A stretch of DNA of 52,162 nucleotides from Methylobacterium iners (GCF_022179305.1 NZ_BPQP01000067.1:1-52162); one strand, 5' to 3'. Counted from the stretch's first letter, positions 7,871-17,563 are shown. Notes: generated by a model not told the origin, from the sequence alone. Made by a program: numbers and translations.

Positions 7871-10866
7871 GCCACGGCCTCCGCCAGGATGTCGCCCATG
7901 AGGCCGCTTCGATAGCGCTCGGCCACCTCGCGGCGGGAGATCTTGCCGTTGGCCTGGCGCGGGATCGCCGTCACCTGCACCGCCTCGACCGGCACCTGGT
8001 GGCCGGCGAGCCAGCGCCGGCACCAGTCCTGCAGGGCGCGGGGCGGCACCGGCGCCTCGGCGCTGAACAGGAGCGTCACCCGCTCGCCCGCGAACGGATC
8101 GGCCCGGGCGAAGGCGACGGCGTCGGTGATGCCGGGCATCGCCATCACGACGTCCTCGACCTCGCCTGGATAGACGTTGAGGCCCGACACGTTGATGGTG
8201 TCGTCCTTGCGCGAGACGAAGACCAGCATGCCGTCGGGCTGCAGGTAGCCGAGATCGGCGGTGAGGATCGTGCCGCCCTCGCCATCGACCACGATCTCCG
8301 CCGGCGCCTCGGCGCCCGCCCGGACGCGGTGATGGGGCAGCGGATAGCCGATCGCGTCGGCGCGGCGCAGATCGGGATTCACCGCGATGCAGCCGGCTTC
8401 CGAGCAGCCGTATTGCTGGAACAGGTGGCGGACACGGGCCCGGATGGCCGCGAACCACGGCGCGGGGAGAAGGGTGCCGGAGACCATCGCCGCGTGGATC
8501 TGCTCGCCCTCGGGAAGGAGCCGGGCGAGCGTGTGGAGCAGGGCCGGCGAGGTGTAGAGCAGCGGGCGCTCGATCTCGCGCAGGCGGCGCAGGAGATATT
8601 TCGGGTTGGTGGTGTCCACGATCACCGGCGCCCGGCCGCGGCGCAGACCGACGAGGAGGCCGCAGATCAGCCCGTAGGAATGGGTGATCGGGCAGGCGAT
8701 CACCGGTGTCATGCCGTCCGGCTCGGTGAAGGTGGCGACGTAGCTCTCGATCTCGCGCTCCACCGCGCTCCAGGGGCGGGCGATGCATTTGGGCTCGCCC
8801 GTGGTGCCCGAGCTCATCTGGAGAAGCTGGCCCTCGCCCGGAACGGGCGGCGGGGCGCCCGCCAGGACCTCGCCGTCGAGCGCGTCGAGGAACAGGCGGT
8901 GGCAGCCCGCACGCTCGGCGAGCCGCCGCGCCCCCTCGTCGGGCAGGGCCGGATGGATCGGCAGGAGCGTGGCGCCGAGCCGGCGGGCGGCGAGGATGAA
9001 GGCGAGGCTCTGGGCGGTATCACGAAAACGCGCAGCGACGCGCTCGCCGCTGCCGCCGCGCAGGCGTGCCTGACCCTCGACGCGCCGGATGGCGGCCTCC
9101 ATCTCGTCCGCACCGATCGTGCGTCCGTCGATCTCGATCATGAAGTCTCCCGAGGGATCTTTGGGATGAGGGAACAGGGCGTTGGGTACGAGGCGGCTGC
9201 ACCGCGACTCGTCGAGCCCGAGCTTTCGCGAGAGCAGCGCCTCGACGCGCAGCCGAGACTCGTCGATCCGGAGGCGAGCGAGGCGATCCTCCAGCCCGTG
9301 CTCCGCCGCATGGCGCCTCAGCCGGGCGCCGAGGTGGCGCCAGAAATCCGCCTCGTCGAGGCCGTGCCGCTGCGCGAGGAGATGGGTGACCTCGCAGAGG
9401 TTGAAGACGAATAGGCTGTCCGTCACGAGCTCGGCGAGCACCGAGGCCGAGCGCATGGCGTGGAAGCGATCGTCCGCCGGGCCGGCATGGGCGGGGTCGA
9501 TGGCGCCGAAATCCGGGACACGGGTGGGGTTGGACACGAAGTCGACGGCGTATTCCGCGCTCTCGTGGAAATCGCGCAGGATCACCCGTTCCGGCCAGCC
9601 CTGGCGATGCACCAGGATCATGTTCTGGCCGTGCGCCTCGAGCGCGACGCCGTGCGCCACCAAGAGGTGCCAGACGGGCAGGACCGCGACCTCGACCAGC
9701 CGGTCGAGCCAAGCTTCGAGGCCGTAACGCGCGAGCCAGGCCGCGACGAAGGCGTCGCCGTCCGCCTCGCGCGTCGCCAGGACGTTGAAGGGCACGGCGG
9801 ACTCGCCGGGCGACAGGACCGGGCTCTCGCGCCAGATCGCGCCGAGCTGGCCCTTCAGCGGTCCGTCCCGGTCGGCGAGCGCGGCCGCGTATTCCCGCAG
9901 GACGTCCATGCGGTAGCGACCGCGAAGCAGCGGGTCGTCCGCGACGATTCCCGCCAGCCAGTCCGAGAGGGCGGGCCCGGTCAGCACGAAGTGGGGATCG
10001 AGGGTGCGAAGGCTCGACGTGCTGACGACGCTCAGGGCGAGCTTCACGCTCGCGGCGCGCGGGTCGTTGAGGTTGTGCAGCGTGCGCAGGGACTGGCTGG
10101 CGCAGTAGCGCGCGCCGGCAGCGCCGAGGGCGACGGCGCGGCCCTCGGCCAGCCAGGGCCGCAGCGCGCCCTCTTCCAGCCAACGCGTCTGCCAGGGATG
10201 GACCGGCAGGAGGGCGTGCGTTTCGAAGGAATGCCCGGCCTCAGCGAGGCGGCGGGCCAGGACGTCCCAGTCGCCGCCGAGTTCGGCGCGGTAGAACGCG
10301 GCCTCGCCGCCCGGCAGCGAGAGGGCGATCGCGTCTCTCCGGATGGCCAGCCATTCGAGCCGGAACGGCTGGGCGCATTCGGGCCCGTAGCGGCGATGGT
10401 CCGCCAGTGTGAAGCCGGTGCGCGCCTTGAAGCAGGGATGGTAGGGATGTCCCTCCGAGACCGCCCCGTCGAGCGCCGCGAAGGAGAGGGTGCGGCGATC
10501 CGGCGGGGACAGGTTTTCGGAATTCCAGCGGCAGAGCTCGATCGTCTGCTGAAGCTCCGCCAGCAATCGCTCCCGGTGCTCAGGCAGGGCCGGCAGGACG
10601 TCCACGAGCCCGGCGAGATCGGCCGGGCGCCACGCGCCCTCCGCCTCGGCCATCTCGAGGGTCGAGGGATCGAGGCGGGGGCGGCCGAAGGGGCCGATCG
10701 CGCCGGCAGCGCGGAAGCGGCGCGCGCCGACGCGCCATTCCAGCTCTCCGGACGCTCCGTCGCGGGCAGCGTCGATGTCGGCGAGGCCCTCGAACAGGAT
10801 CGCCTCTGCGAGCTGGCGCAGGACGCGCTCCTCCGGCCAGCGCCGAGGCTCAAGAGGCAAGGGCAC
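7867..10866 (-). CDS. asbBC: Fused NIS synthetase and aryl-AMP ligase (AsbB-AsbC)
   Basis: A 999-residue fusion starting with GTG and overlapping asbA by 17 bases. Residues 1-560 are an IucA/IucC-type synthetase, with EGHPYHPCFKARTGF at 138-152, HPWQ at 223-226, TSSLRT near 283 and EAHGQN at 410-415; such enzymes join citrate carboxylates to amines using ATP. Residues 570-999 are an adenylation enzyme, with SSGTTGEPK at 685-693, the DDTINVSGLNVYPGEVE hinge near 910 and the catalytic lysine in ANGKISRRE near 980. It would activate the aryl acid and load the AsbD carrier. In Bacillus these are separate proteins AsbB and AsbC. I recall the same fusion in the Methylorubrum mll cluster. Confidence 0.9.
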   Translation of the reverse strand: MPLPLEPRRWPEERVLRQLAEAILFEGLADIDAARDGASGELEWRVGARRFRAAGAIGPFGRPRLDPSTLEMAEAEGAWRPADLAGLVDVLPALPEHRERLLAELQQTIELCRWNSENLSPPDRRTLSFAALDGAVSEGHPYHPCFKARTGFTLADHRRYGPECAQPFRLEWLAIRRDAIALSLPGGEAAFYRAELGGDWDVLARRLAEAGHSFETHALLPVHPWQTRWLEEGALRPWLAEGRAVALGAAGARYCASQSLRTLHNLNDPRAASVKLALSVVSTSSLRTLDPHFVLTGPALSDWLAGIVADDPLLRGRYRMDVLREYAAALADRDGPLKGQLGAIWRESPVLSPGESAVPFNVLATREADGDAFVAAWLARYGLEAWLDRLVEVAVLPVWHLLVAHGVALEAHGQNMILVHRQGWPERVILRDFHESAEYAVDFVSNPTRVPDFGAIDPAHAGPADDRFHAMRSASVLAELVTDSLFVFNLCEVTHLLAQRHGLDEADFWRHLGARLRRHAAEHGLEDRLARLRIDESRLRVEALLSRKLGLDESRCSRLVPNALFPHPKDPSGDFMIEIDGRTIGADEMEAAIRRVEGQARLRGGSGERVAARFRDTAQSLAFILAARRLGATLLPIHPALPDEGARRLAERAGCHRLFLDALDGEVLAGAPPPVPGEGQLLQMSSGTTGEPKCIARPWSAVEREIESYVATFTEPDGMTPVIACPITHSYGLICGLLVGLRRGRAPVIVDTTNPKYLLRRLREIERPLLYTSPALLHTLARLLPEGEQIHAAMVSGTLLPAPWFAAIRARVRHLFQQYGCSEAGCIAVNPDLRRADAIGYPLPHHRVRAGAEAPAEIVVDGEGGTILTADLGYLQPDGMLVFVSRKDDTINVSGLNVYPGEVEDVVMAMPGITDAVAFARADPFAGERVTLLFSAEAPVPPRALQDWCRRWLAGHQVPVEAVQVTAIPRQANGKISRREVAERYRSGLMGDILAEAVA

Positions 10867-12706
10867 GGCCGGCCTCGCTCCGAGCCGCCGCGCGAAGCCT
10901 GAGCGGGTTCGGCATGTCGATGTAGTTGCCGGTGCCGTCGCCCGAGGCCAGCTCGTCGCGATCCGACAGGCGCACGCGCAGGTTGGCCTTGGTGCAGAGG
11001 GTCGGCCCGTCGAGCACCGAGCGGGCGAAGGCCCGGCCGGCCCCCGTCATGCGGCGTGCCATCGCCTCGAGCCGGGCGGCGAGATCGTCGAGCAGCACCT
11101 CCTCGCGGATCAGCCCGTCATGCCCCATGCGGGCGACGACGGCGAAGATCTGGTTGACCACGAGGTAATAGGCGAGGCGGCGGCGGATCTCACAATCGTC
11201 GAAGTAGAGCGAGGCGATGGCGGCGGTCTCGGGCGCGAGCCGCAGAAGCCGGGGGCGGGCGGCCTGCGACAGGTAGAAGCCCTGGTTGTCGCGGTAGAAG
11301 CCCTGGCGCGGCCAGCCGGCGGCGACGTCGAGGAGCGCGTTCTGCTGGTGCGCTTCGAGCGCGATGCCCTGCTCCTCGTAGAGGGCGACGACGGGCTCCA
11401 GCATGCAGTCGAGGTAGAGGCCGAACCAGGTCCGGGCGGCGCGCGAGAGCTCGCCTGCGTCGCCGCAGATCCGGCGAAGGAGACCTTCGAGGCGCGAGGG
11501 GCGTCCGGGAAGGGGCTCGGCGATGAGCGCCGCGAGGGTGGCGACGCCGCGCTCGGCTCCGTTCCGGAACGGATTTTCGCGGAACACCGTCTCGAAGCCG
11601 CTCTCCTCACGGCCGGGGCAGTGCAGCGTGAGGTAAGCGGGGTCCGAGATGATCCGGAAGGCAGGGTGGCGGGCGCCGAACCCGCTCCGCGCGAGGAGCC
11701 GGGCCATGGCGACGCCCGCTTCGAGTTCCGCGAGCCGGTTCACGCGCAGCGAATTGGTGAGCGTGACGGGAAGCGAGAACTTCGCCATCCAGGCGCAGTC
11801 CGGCGCATAGACGGTCCGCAGGGACGACGTCGCCGTGAAGCGGGGCCCGACGGCGTCGAGGCGCCGCAGCAGGCCCGCATCGATCATTGCCGAGACGTGG
11901 GGCTGCAGCATCAGCGCCTCGGCCTGAAGCGGATGCATGGGAAGGACGATTTCGCCAGGACGCAGCGGCAGTCGGGCGGCGTCGGCGCCGAGAAGGTCCC
12001 GCGCGATCTCGGGCGCGGAGCGAGGGCCCGCCGACTCGTGCCGGGCCAAGGTCCCGTCGACGGCGAACACGGCGAGCGGGAAGGTGCCGGCTTCCTCCGG
12101 CGCGTAGGTGCGCGCCTGCCAGGGGGTGAGACCCTGCCGACTCTTGGGCGTCGGGTGAAGCCAGTGACCGAAGACGAGGGCGCGCTCGGCCCCGATGAAG
12201 CTCGTATCCTCGCCCGGTTCCCGTCCCGCGAGGTCGAGCTGCCGGGCCGTCTCGCGGTAGCTGTCGAGGATGCGCCCGAGCAGTTCCAGCTCGCGCCCGC
12301 GAGCGGTCTCGCTCGATCCTCCGTCCACCCGCGCATAGGCCTCGCCCAGAAGCTCCTGGATCGCCCGCATCGGCGCCACGTTGCGCCAGCGCGGTTCATG
12401 GAGATGGCGGGTCCAGAGGCGGCCGAAGCCCTGGGCGCCGCACAGCGAAGGCGAGCGGATCTCGGCGCGGATCGCGAGGCGCTGGCTGCGCAGGTTCCAT
12501 TCCACGCAAGGCGCGGGTGGGCCGTCCGCCAGGGCATGACGGACCCGGATGCCGGGATCGATCTCACGCAGGTAGCCATTGGCGAAGCTGCGGAAGGCCG
12601 CAGCCTCGGCGAGGTGCTGGGACGAGGGCCTCGCCGACCGCGCGTCGCCGACCAGGACGGTGTCCGACCGCCCCCCTGCTCCGGAATCCGGTCGTGGCGA
12701 ACTCAT
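10850..12706 (-). CDS. asbA: NRPS-independent siderophore synthetase, AsbA-like (IucA/IucC family)
   Basis: A 618-residue NIS synthetase and first gene of the metallophore operon. Family motifs are HWLHPTPKSRQG at 181-192, LPMHPLQAEA near 260, TSSLRT near 300 and LEAHQQNALLD near 430. In petrobactin synthesis AsbA makes the first citrate-polyamine amide and AsbB the second, and the same division with the downstream asbBC is inferred. The ATG at 12706 is the most upstream credible start; the first 30 or so residues are poorly conserved, so a later start is possible. The promoter should lie in the 12707-13482 region, which carries ICE-like operators. Confidence 0.9.
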   Translation of the reverse strand: MSSPRPDSGAGGRSDTVLVGDARSARPSSQHLAEAAAFRSFANGYLREIDPGIRVRHALADGPPAPCVEWNLRSQRLAIRAEIRSPSLCGAQGFGRLWTRHLHEPRWRNVAPMRAIQELLGEAYARVDGGSSETARGRELELLGRILDSYRETARQLDLAGREPGEDTSFIGAERALVFGHWLHPTPKSRQGLTPWQARTYAPEEAGTFPLAVFAVDGTLARHESAGPRSAPEIARDLLGADAARLPLRPGEIVLPMHPLQAEALMLQPHVSAMIDAGLLRRLDAVGPRFTATSSLRTVYAPDCAWMAKFSLPVTLTNSLRVNRLAELEAGVAMARLLARSGFGARHPAFRIISDPAYLTLHCPGREESGFETVFRENPFRNGAERGVATLAALIAEPLPGRPSRLEGLLRRICGDAGELSRAARTWFGLYLDCMLEPVVALYEEQGIALEAHQQNALLDVAAGWPRQGFYRDNQGFYLSQAARPRLLRLAPETAAIASLYFDDCEIRRRLAYYLVVNQIFAVVARMGHDGLIREEVLLDDLAARLEAMARRMTGAGRAFARSVLDGPTLCTKANLRVRLSDRDELASGDGTGNYIDMPNPLRLRAAARSEAGRALAS

Positions 12707-12889
12707 TGCCGCGGCCGCGGGAAGCAGGACGGCAGATTACGCAATGAAGAGGGCAGCTTTACCCTGTATAGACCAGAAAAGGAGCGCGATCTTGTGTTAA
12801 TTCTCACGAGTCTGCGAGCTCCAGGCGTTTCCACGAACTAGCGCGCGTGTTGATAGAATTCGTTTCTGACGTCAAGCGGCAACGATCTT

Positions 12890-12906
12890 ATTAGAATTGT
12901 TCTGAC
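12890..12906. promoter_or_regulatory. ICE-like Irr operator, site 1
   Basis: The sequence attagaa-ttg-ttctgac matches 11 of 14 fixed positions of the alphaproteobacterial iron control element TTTAGAA-N3-TTCTAAA, bound by Irr. It lies about 185 bases upstream of the asbA start, in the A/T-rich gap before the divergent TonB receptor. The control function is inferred from the match and its position. Confidence 0.5.
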
Positions 12907-13211
12907 TCTAGGGTCATTCTGGGTCGATGAAGCCCTATGTTGCTTTTGCACGTGATTTGGACATTCGAGCTATTCATCACGTCGCTATGTCACGCTGCTC
13001 CGCCTTCGCGCTCGTCGAGGCGCCCGGGCCTCGGCCCACGATCCTCGGTGACCTCAAGGACAGGGGATGGTTCGGTGCTCCGCACGGTCGAACCGTCGCC
13101 ATGGGCCTGCCGCCCCCAGACGCTCCACGAGGACGATCTTGGCTGACCGGGGTCAACCACAAATGACCCGATCCTGTTCCGAATAAACAGCCCAATTCAG
13201 AAGTATTTTTG

Positions 13212-13228
13212 ATTAGAATACTTCCAGA
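13212..13228. promoter_or_regulatory. ICE-like Irr operator, site 2
   Basis: The sequence attagaa-tac-ttccaga has the same left half as site 1 and also matches 11 of 14 consensus positions. It lies about 255 bases upstream of the preferred TonB receptor start. Two similar sites in one divergent gap are stronger evidence than either alone. Confidence 0.42.
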
Positions 13229-13482
13229 TATGGATCCACCACCATGTTGCTCCTGCGCAACGCGGCCTTTAAATAATCTACATCTTATCGCTGTTCTAAT
13301 TTCGAACGCTCCTCTGTAGCGAAGCAATTCATCTGCAAGTTCAGCAGCTTGCCCAGCTTCGCGACGCCAGACTAGAAGATGTCTAACCTATTGTGAGAGT
13401 TGCATAATCCCGGAAGTTTCCTTTCGTGGCCCAGCAATCGAGCGGAGTGGGTTGCTCGGTCGGCAGATCACAGGGGTTCGGA

Positions 13483-15900
13483 ATGGCGTCGTGCGTAGGC
13501 GGGTCACACAGGCGGAAGGTGCGGATTGCCCTCGCCGGCGTGTCCATCGGGGTGATGGCCCAGGCGGCGGCCGCTCGGGACGAGAACGCGGACCACGCGG
13601 TGCCTCCCCATGCTTCGGAAGTGGCGAGGGATTCAGGCGAGGTCCAACCGTCCAGGCCGAAGGCCTCCCGGAGACCGAAGCTCGTCGCAGGCGCCGCGCC
13701 CCTCACGCCCGTCGATCCACGCTACGTCCAGCTCGGCGCGCAGCGCGCGGATGCAGTGACGCTCGACGAGTTGCGCGTCGAGGGCCAGGGCCAGGGACGC
13801 GGCGTGGCGACGGGCCAACCGCCATCGTCCGGAACCGTAGGGCAGCCCCCCGTCCCCTACGCCGGTGGGCAGGTCGGGTCCGGAACCCGGGTCGGCTTCC
13901 TGGGCAACCGCTCCGTCCAGAAGACGCCCTTCAACGTGACGGGCTACACGGGGAAGCTGATCGAGGATCAGCAGGCGCGCTCCGTTGCCGACGTCATCCA
14001 GAACAACCCATCCGTGCGCAACGACGCCCCGCCCTACAGCGAGCGCGACTCGTATTTCATCCGCGGCTACTCGGTCACCAACCTCGATACCGCCTTCGAC
14101 GGCCTGTTCTACATCGCCAACCCGCGCCGCAGCTTCACGGAAGGCCTCGAGCGGGTCGAGGTCCTGCTCGGCCCGACCGCGCTTCTCAGCGGGGGCACTG
14201 GCCGCGTCGGTGGCACGATCAACCTCGTTCCCAAGCGCGCCTTCGACGAACCCCTCACGCGCGTCACGACGAGCTATTTCAGCGACTCGCAGATCGGCAC
14301 CCATGTCGACCTCGGTCGCCGCTTCGGCACATTCAAGGAATGGGGCGTGCGCTTCAACGGCGCCTACCGCAACGGCGACACCCCGCTCGACAAGAACGCG
14401 ATCGAGGTCAGCAATCTCGCGGTGGGCCTCGATTATCGCGGCGATCAGTTCCGCGCCGCGCTCGATCTGACCCGCTCGACGCAAAACGTCACGGCACCAA
14501 CGTCGCTGTTCAACTCGGCGGCCGCGAATACTGTCATTCCCCGCGCTCCGAACAATCGTCGAAACACGTCGAACTCCTTCGAGTACTACGACTCGAGGTA
14601 CAATATGCTAGCGGGTCGAGTCGAGTACGATCTCCTGCCAAACACGACGATCTACGCCGCGGGCGGCGTCATGCGCTACAATGAGGATTCACTGTCGTCA
14701 TCCTACCAGATCACGCGTCCGACGGGCCAGGCGACCAACACGCTTTCCATTGCTCCGACCGAGATACAGGGGCGAAGCATCGAGGTCGGGCTTCGTTCCG
14801 AGTTCCAGACGGGCCTCATCGGTCACCAGCTCAATGTCTCGGCCGTCGAGTCCTACAACGCGACCTTCCGCGGTGGCAGCGTCGCACCGCGGCTGCCGAG
14901 CTACCAGACCAACATCTACGATCCGGTCTACCTGCCGTTCGGCTCGGTCCCGACGATCGCATTCCCACGCTCCGGCGGACAACCCATCGCCGCGGATCTC
15001 ACCGCGCGCAGCATCGCCGTGGCCGACACCCTTTCGCTGGGCGGCGACCGCTTCCTCCTGACCTTGGGAGGACGCTACCAGGAGATCGACCAGAACGGCT
15101 TTGTGACACTTCCGGGGCCGACACGGGGCAACCCGACGTCGCAGTACAAGGAGGGCAAGATCACTCCGGCCATCGCCCTCGTGATCAGCCCCTTCGACTC
15201 ACTGTCGTTCTACGGCAACTATATCGAGGCTCTCGTGCCGGGGCAGGCCGCGCCGGCCGTGGCTATCAATGCCAACGAGGTTTTCGCTCCCACCGTGAAC
15301 CGGCAGAAGGAGATTGGTGCCAAGTACGATTTTGGCACGGTCTCGGTCACGACCTCGCTGTTCGAGATCGAGCAGCCGAGCGCCTTCACCGACCCCACCA
15401 CGAGGCGCTTCTCCGTCAGCGGTCTCCAGCGCAACCGCGGCATCGAGTTCAACGTGTTCGGCGAGGTCATCCCGGGCGTGCGGCTGCTCGGCGGCCTCAC
15501 GCTGATCGACGCGAAGCTCGTCAACACGGCAAGACTCGCCAACGCGGCGAGAGGCCAGTTCGACGGCAACGCCGCGCCCGGCGTCCCCGACGTGGCGTTC
15601 AACCTCTACGGCGAGTACGACCTGCCGCCGTGGCTGGCGCCGGGGCTAACGCTAACGGGCCGGGCGATCTACACGAGCAGCATGTTCTACAACCAGGCCA
15701 ACACCCAGTCGGTCCCCGACTGGACCCGCTTCGATGCCGGCTTGCGCTACACCTTCGAGGGGGTGAACGGGAAGCCCGTCGTGCTCCGCGCCATCGTCGA
15801 GAACGTCCTCGACGATTCGTACTGGGCGTCGGCCGCGCGCGGCTTCCTCGCGGTCGGGGCACCGCGGACTGTCATCCTGTCCGCATCCGTCGATTTCTGA
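13483..15900 (+). CDS. TonB-dependent siderophore receptor
   Basis: An 805-residue outer-membrane receptor. I prefer the ATG at 13483 because AGGGG precedes it by about 6 bases and it begins a basic signal peptide (RRKVRIALAGVSIGV). A GTG at 13426 in the same frame is an alternative. After a long Pro/Ala-rich segment and a possible TonB-box region (AVTLDELRVEG) come the plug domain, with SVADVIQNNPSVRND and YFIRGYSV, and a 22-strand-type barrel ending in VDF with a terminal Phe. The plug and barrel match ferrichrome/FecA-like siderophore receptors. Divergent from the metallophore operon, it most likely imports the metal-loaded product. No FecI/FecR pair is next to it. Confidence 0.92.
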   Translation: MASCVGGSHRRKVRIALAGVSIGVMAQAAAARDENADHAVPPHASEVARDSGEVQPSRPKASRRPKLVAGAAPLTPVDPRYVQLGAQRADAVTLDELRVEGQGQGRGVATGQPPSSGTVGQPPVPYAGGQVGSGTRVGFLGNRSVQKTPFNVTGYTGKLIEDQQARSVADVIQNNPSVRNDAPPYSERDSYFIRGYSVTNLDTAFDGLFYIANPRRSFTEGLERVEVLLGPTALLSGGTGRVGGTINLVPKRAFDEPLTRVTTSYFSDSQIGTHVDLGRRFGTFKEWGVRFNGAYRNGDTPLDKNAIEVSNLAVGLDYRGDQFRAALDLTRSTQNVTAPTSLFNSAAANTVIPRAPNNRRNTSNSFEYYDSRYNMLAGRVEYDLLPNTTIYAAGGVMRYNEDSLSSSYQITRPTGQATNTLSIAPTEIQGRSIEVGLRSEFQTGLIGHQLNVSAVESYNATFRGGSVAPRLPSYQTNIYDPVYLPFGSVPTIAFPRSGGQPIAADLTARSIAVADTLSLGGDRFLLTLGGRYQEIDQNGFVTLPGPTRGNPTSQYKEGKITPAIALVISPFDSLSFYGNYIEALVPGQAAPAVAINANEVFAPTVNRQKEIGAKYDFGTVSVTTSLFEIEQPSAFTDPTTRRFSVSGLQRNRGIEFNVFGEVIPGVRLLGGLTLIDAKLVNTARLANAARGQFDGNAAPGVPDVAFNLYGEYDLPPWLAPGLTLTGRAIYTSSMFYNQANTQSVPDWTRFDAGLRYTFEGVNGKPVVLRAIVENVLDDSYWASAARGFLAVGAPRTVILSASVDF

Positions 15901-15985
15901 TGGCATCGCGGGAAAGCGGTATCGCGCGATCCGGCATGAGCGTCACGGTCGGTGCCCCCCGGCCGGCGATGGGGAGGCTCGCGCG

Positions 15986-17563
15986 ATGAAGGGGAGCTTC
16001 CGCCAGTCCATGGCGTGGCTGCACACCTGGTCCGGCCTCATCGTCGGCTGGGTGCTGTTTGCCATCTTCGTCACCGGCACCGCGAGCTACTACCGCGCCG
16101 ACATCTCCCGCTGGATGCGCCCGGAACTGGCGCAGGTCGAGGCGGTGCAGGGGCCGGAGCTCGCGGCCGCCGCCGAGCGGGCGGTGGCCTATCTCAAGGT
16201 GCATGCGCCGAAGGCGCGGAACTGGCTCATCGGGCTGCCCAGGCCCGACCATCCGGTGATCGACCTGTTCTGGCGCAACCGTCCCGGCGAGCCGCCGGGC
16301 CACGTGCTGCTCGATCCGCGCACCGGCACCGAGGCCACTGTCCGGGACACGGAAGGGGGCGACTTCCTCTACCTGTTCCACTTCGAGCTGCACATGCCCT
16401 CGTTCTGGGGGCGCTGGATCGTCGGAATCTGCACCATGATCATGCTGGTGGCGCTGCTCTCCGGCATCGTCACCCACAAGCGGATCTTTTCCGACTTCTT
16501 CACCTTCCGCCGGGACAAGGCGCCCCGGCGCAGCTTCCTCGACGCGCACAACGTCACCGGCGTCCTGGCGCTGCCGTTCCACCTCATGATCACCTATACG
16601 GGGTTCGTGACGCTGGCGACGTTCTACATGCCGGCGGGCGTGACGGCGGCCTACAAGGGCGATGCCCGCGCCTTCTTCGCCGAGGCCGGCTGGACCACGA
16701 CGCCGCGCCCGCCGAGCGGGAAGCCCGCCGCCCTGACTCCGGTCGGGCCGCTCGTCGAGCGTGCGCTCGCGACCGTGCCGGAGCGGCTGGAGCGGCTGAC
16801 GATCACGAACCAGGGCGACGCCAAGGCAACGGTCGTCGCGATGTTCGAGGAACCGCACAGCATCTCCCACGAGCAGCCCCAGATCGCCTTCGACGGGGTG
16901 AGCGGCGAGATCCTCGAGGTGCGCAACGGCGGGCTCCAGCCCGCGGCCAAGACCCTGACGGTCATGACCGGCCTGCACGAGGCACACTTCGCCGGCACGA
17001 GCCTGCGCCTGCTGTTCTTCCTGTGCGGCGTGATGGGCTGCGCCATGATCGCGACCGGGACCGTGCTGTGGTCCCTCGCGCGCCTGCCGAAAGCCGACGA
17101 GCAGGGCTTCTTCGGCCTGCGGCTCGTCCAGGCGCTAAACGTCGGCAGCATCGCGGGCCTACCGGCGGCGGTCGCCGTCTATTTCCTCGCCAACCGGCTC
17201 CTGCCGGTCGATCTCGCCGGGCGGGCGGAGTGGGAGATCCGCGCCTTCTTCGGCGCCTGGATCGTCGTGGCCCTGGTGCCGCTCGCCCGCCCGCAGCGCC
17301 GGGCCTGGTGCGAGGGCCTCGCCGCGGTCTCGGTCCTGTGCCTCGCGGTCATCGCCGCCGACATCCTCACGATTCCGGAGCATCCTTTCCGTCGATCCGG
17401 CGGCGATCCGCTCTTCGCGTGGTTCGATGCCGCGATGCTGATGCTTGCCGCCCTGTTCGCCCTCGCGGCCCGCAAGGTGGTCCGCTACGAGGCACCCGAA
17501 CGGTGGAGGAGGCCGAAGCCGGAACTCCCGATCGAGAACCGCGCAACGCTCTCGCAGCGCTAG
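15986..17563 (+). CDS. PepSY-associated inner-membrane protein, siderophore iron utilisation
   Basis: A 525-residue polytopic membrane protein of the PepSY_TM family (COG3182). The N-terminus HTWSGLIVGWVLFAIFVTGT is the conserved first membrane segment, and further segments occur near residues 145-160, 195-215, 345-370, 390-405 and 425-460. His-rich positions at membrane edges (HFELHMPSFWGRW, HEAHFAG) are typical of members thought to carry haem and reduce ferri-siderophores. A purine-rich ribosome site (GGGGAGG) precedes the ATG by about 11 bases. It is 85 bases downstream of the TonB receptor and probably co-transcribed. Its stop lies only three bases from the stop of the opposing DUF3325 gene. 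Confidence 0.85.
   Translation: MKGSFRQSMAWLHTWSGLIVGWVLFAIFVTGTASYYRADISRWMRPELAQVEAVQGPELAAAAERAVAYLKVHAPKARNWLIGLPRPDHPVIDLFWRNRPGEPPGHVLLDPRTGTEATVRDTEGGDFLYLFHFELHMPSFWGRWIVGICTMIMLVALLSGIVTHKRIFSDFFTFRRDKAPRRSFLDAHNVTGVLALPFHLMITYTGFVTLATFYMPAGVTAAYKGDARAFFAEAGWTTTPRPPSGKPAALTPVGPLVERALATVPERLERLTITNQGDAKATVVAMFEEPHSISHEQPQIAFDGVSGEILEVRNGGLQPAAKTLTVMTGLHEAHFAGTSLRLLFFLCGVMGCAMIATGTVLWSLARLPKADEQGFFGLRLVQALNVGSIAGLPAAVAVYFLANRLLPVDLAGRAEWEIRAFFGAWIVVALVPLARPQRRAWCEGLAAVSVLCLAVIAADILTIPEHPFRRSGGDPLFAWFDAAMLMLAALFALAARKVVRYEAPERWRRPKPELPIENRATLSQR

Larger units (their letters stand above)
12707..13482. other. Divergent control region between asbA and the TonB receptor gene, lower in GC
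   Basis: About 775 bases without a convincing gene. Much of it is far richer in A/T than the flanks, especially 12850-12960 and 13190-13420, which suggests promoters for both directions. Two ICE-like palindromes lie at 12890-12906 and 13212-13228. A central block at roughly 13010-13165 returns to high GC and is open on both strands, but no product is recognisable and codon use is not persuasive. It could be the remnant of a gene or insertion. Confidence 0.6.

Noticed and set aside
12927-13327. Short overlapping open frames on both strands of the asbA-receptor gap
   Set aside because: No family resemblance, no ribosome site and an abrupt composition change inside; kept only as an unexplained block.
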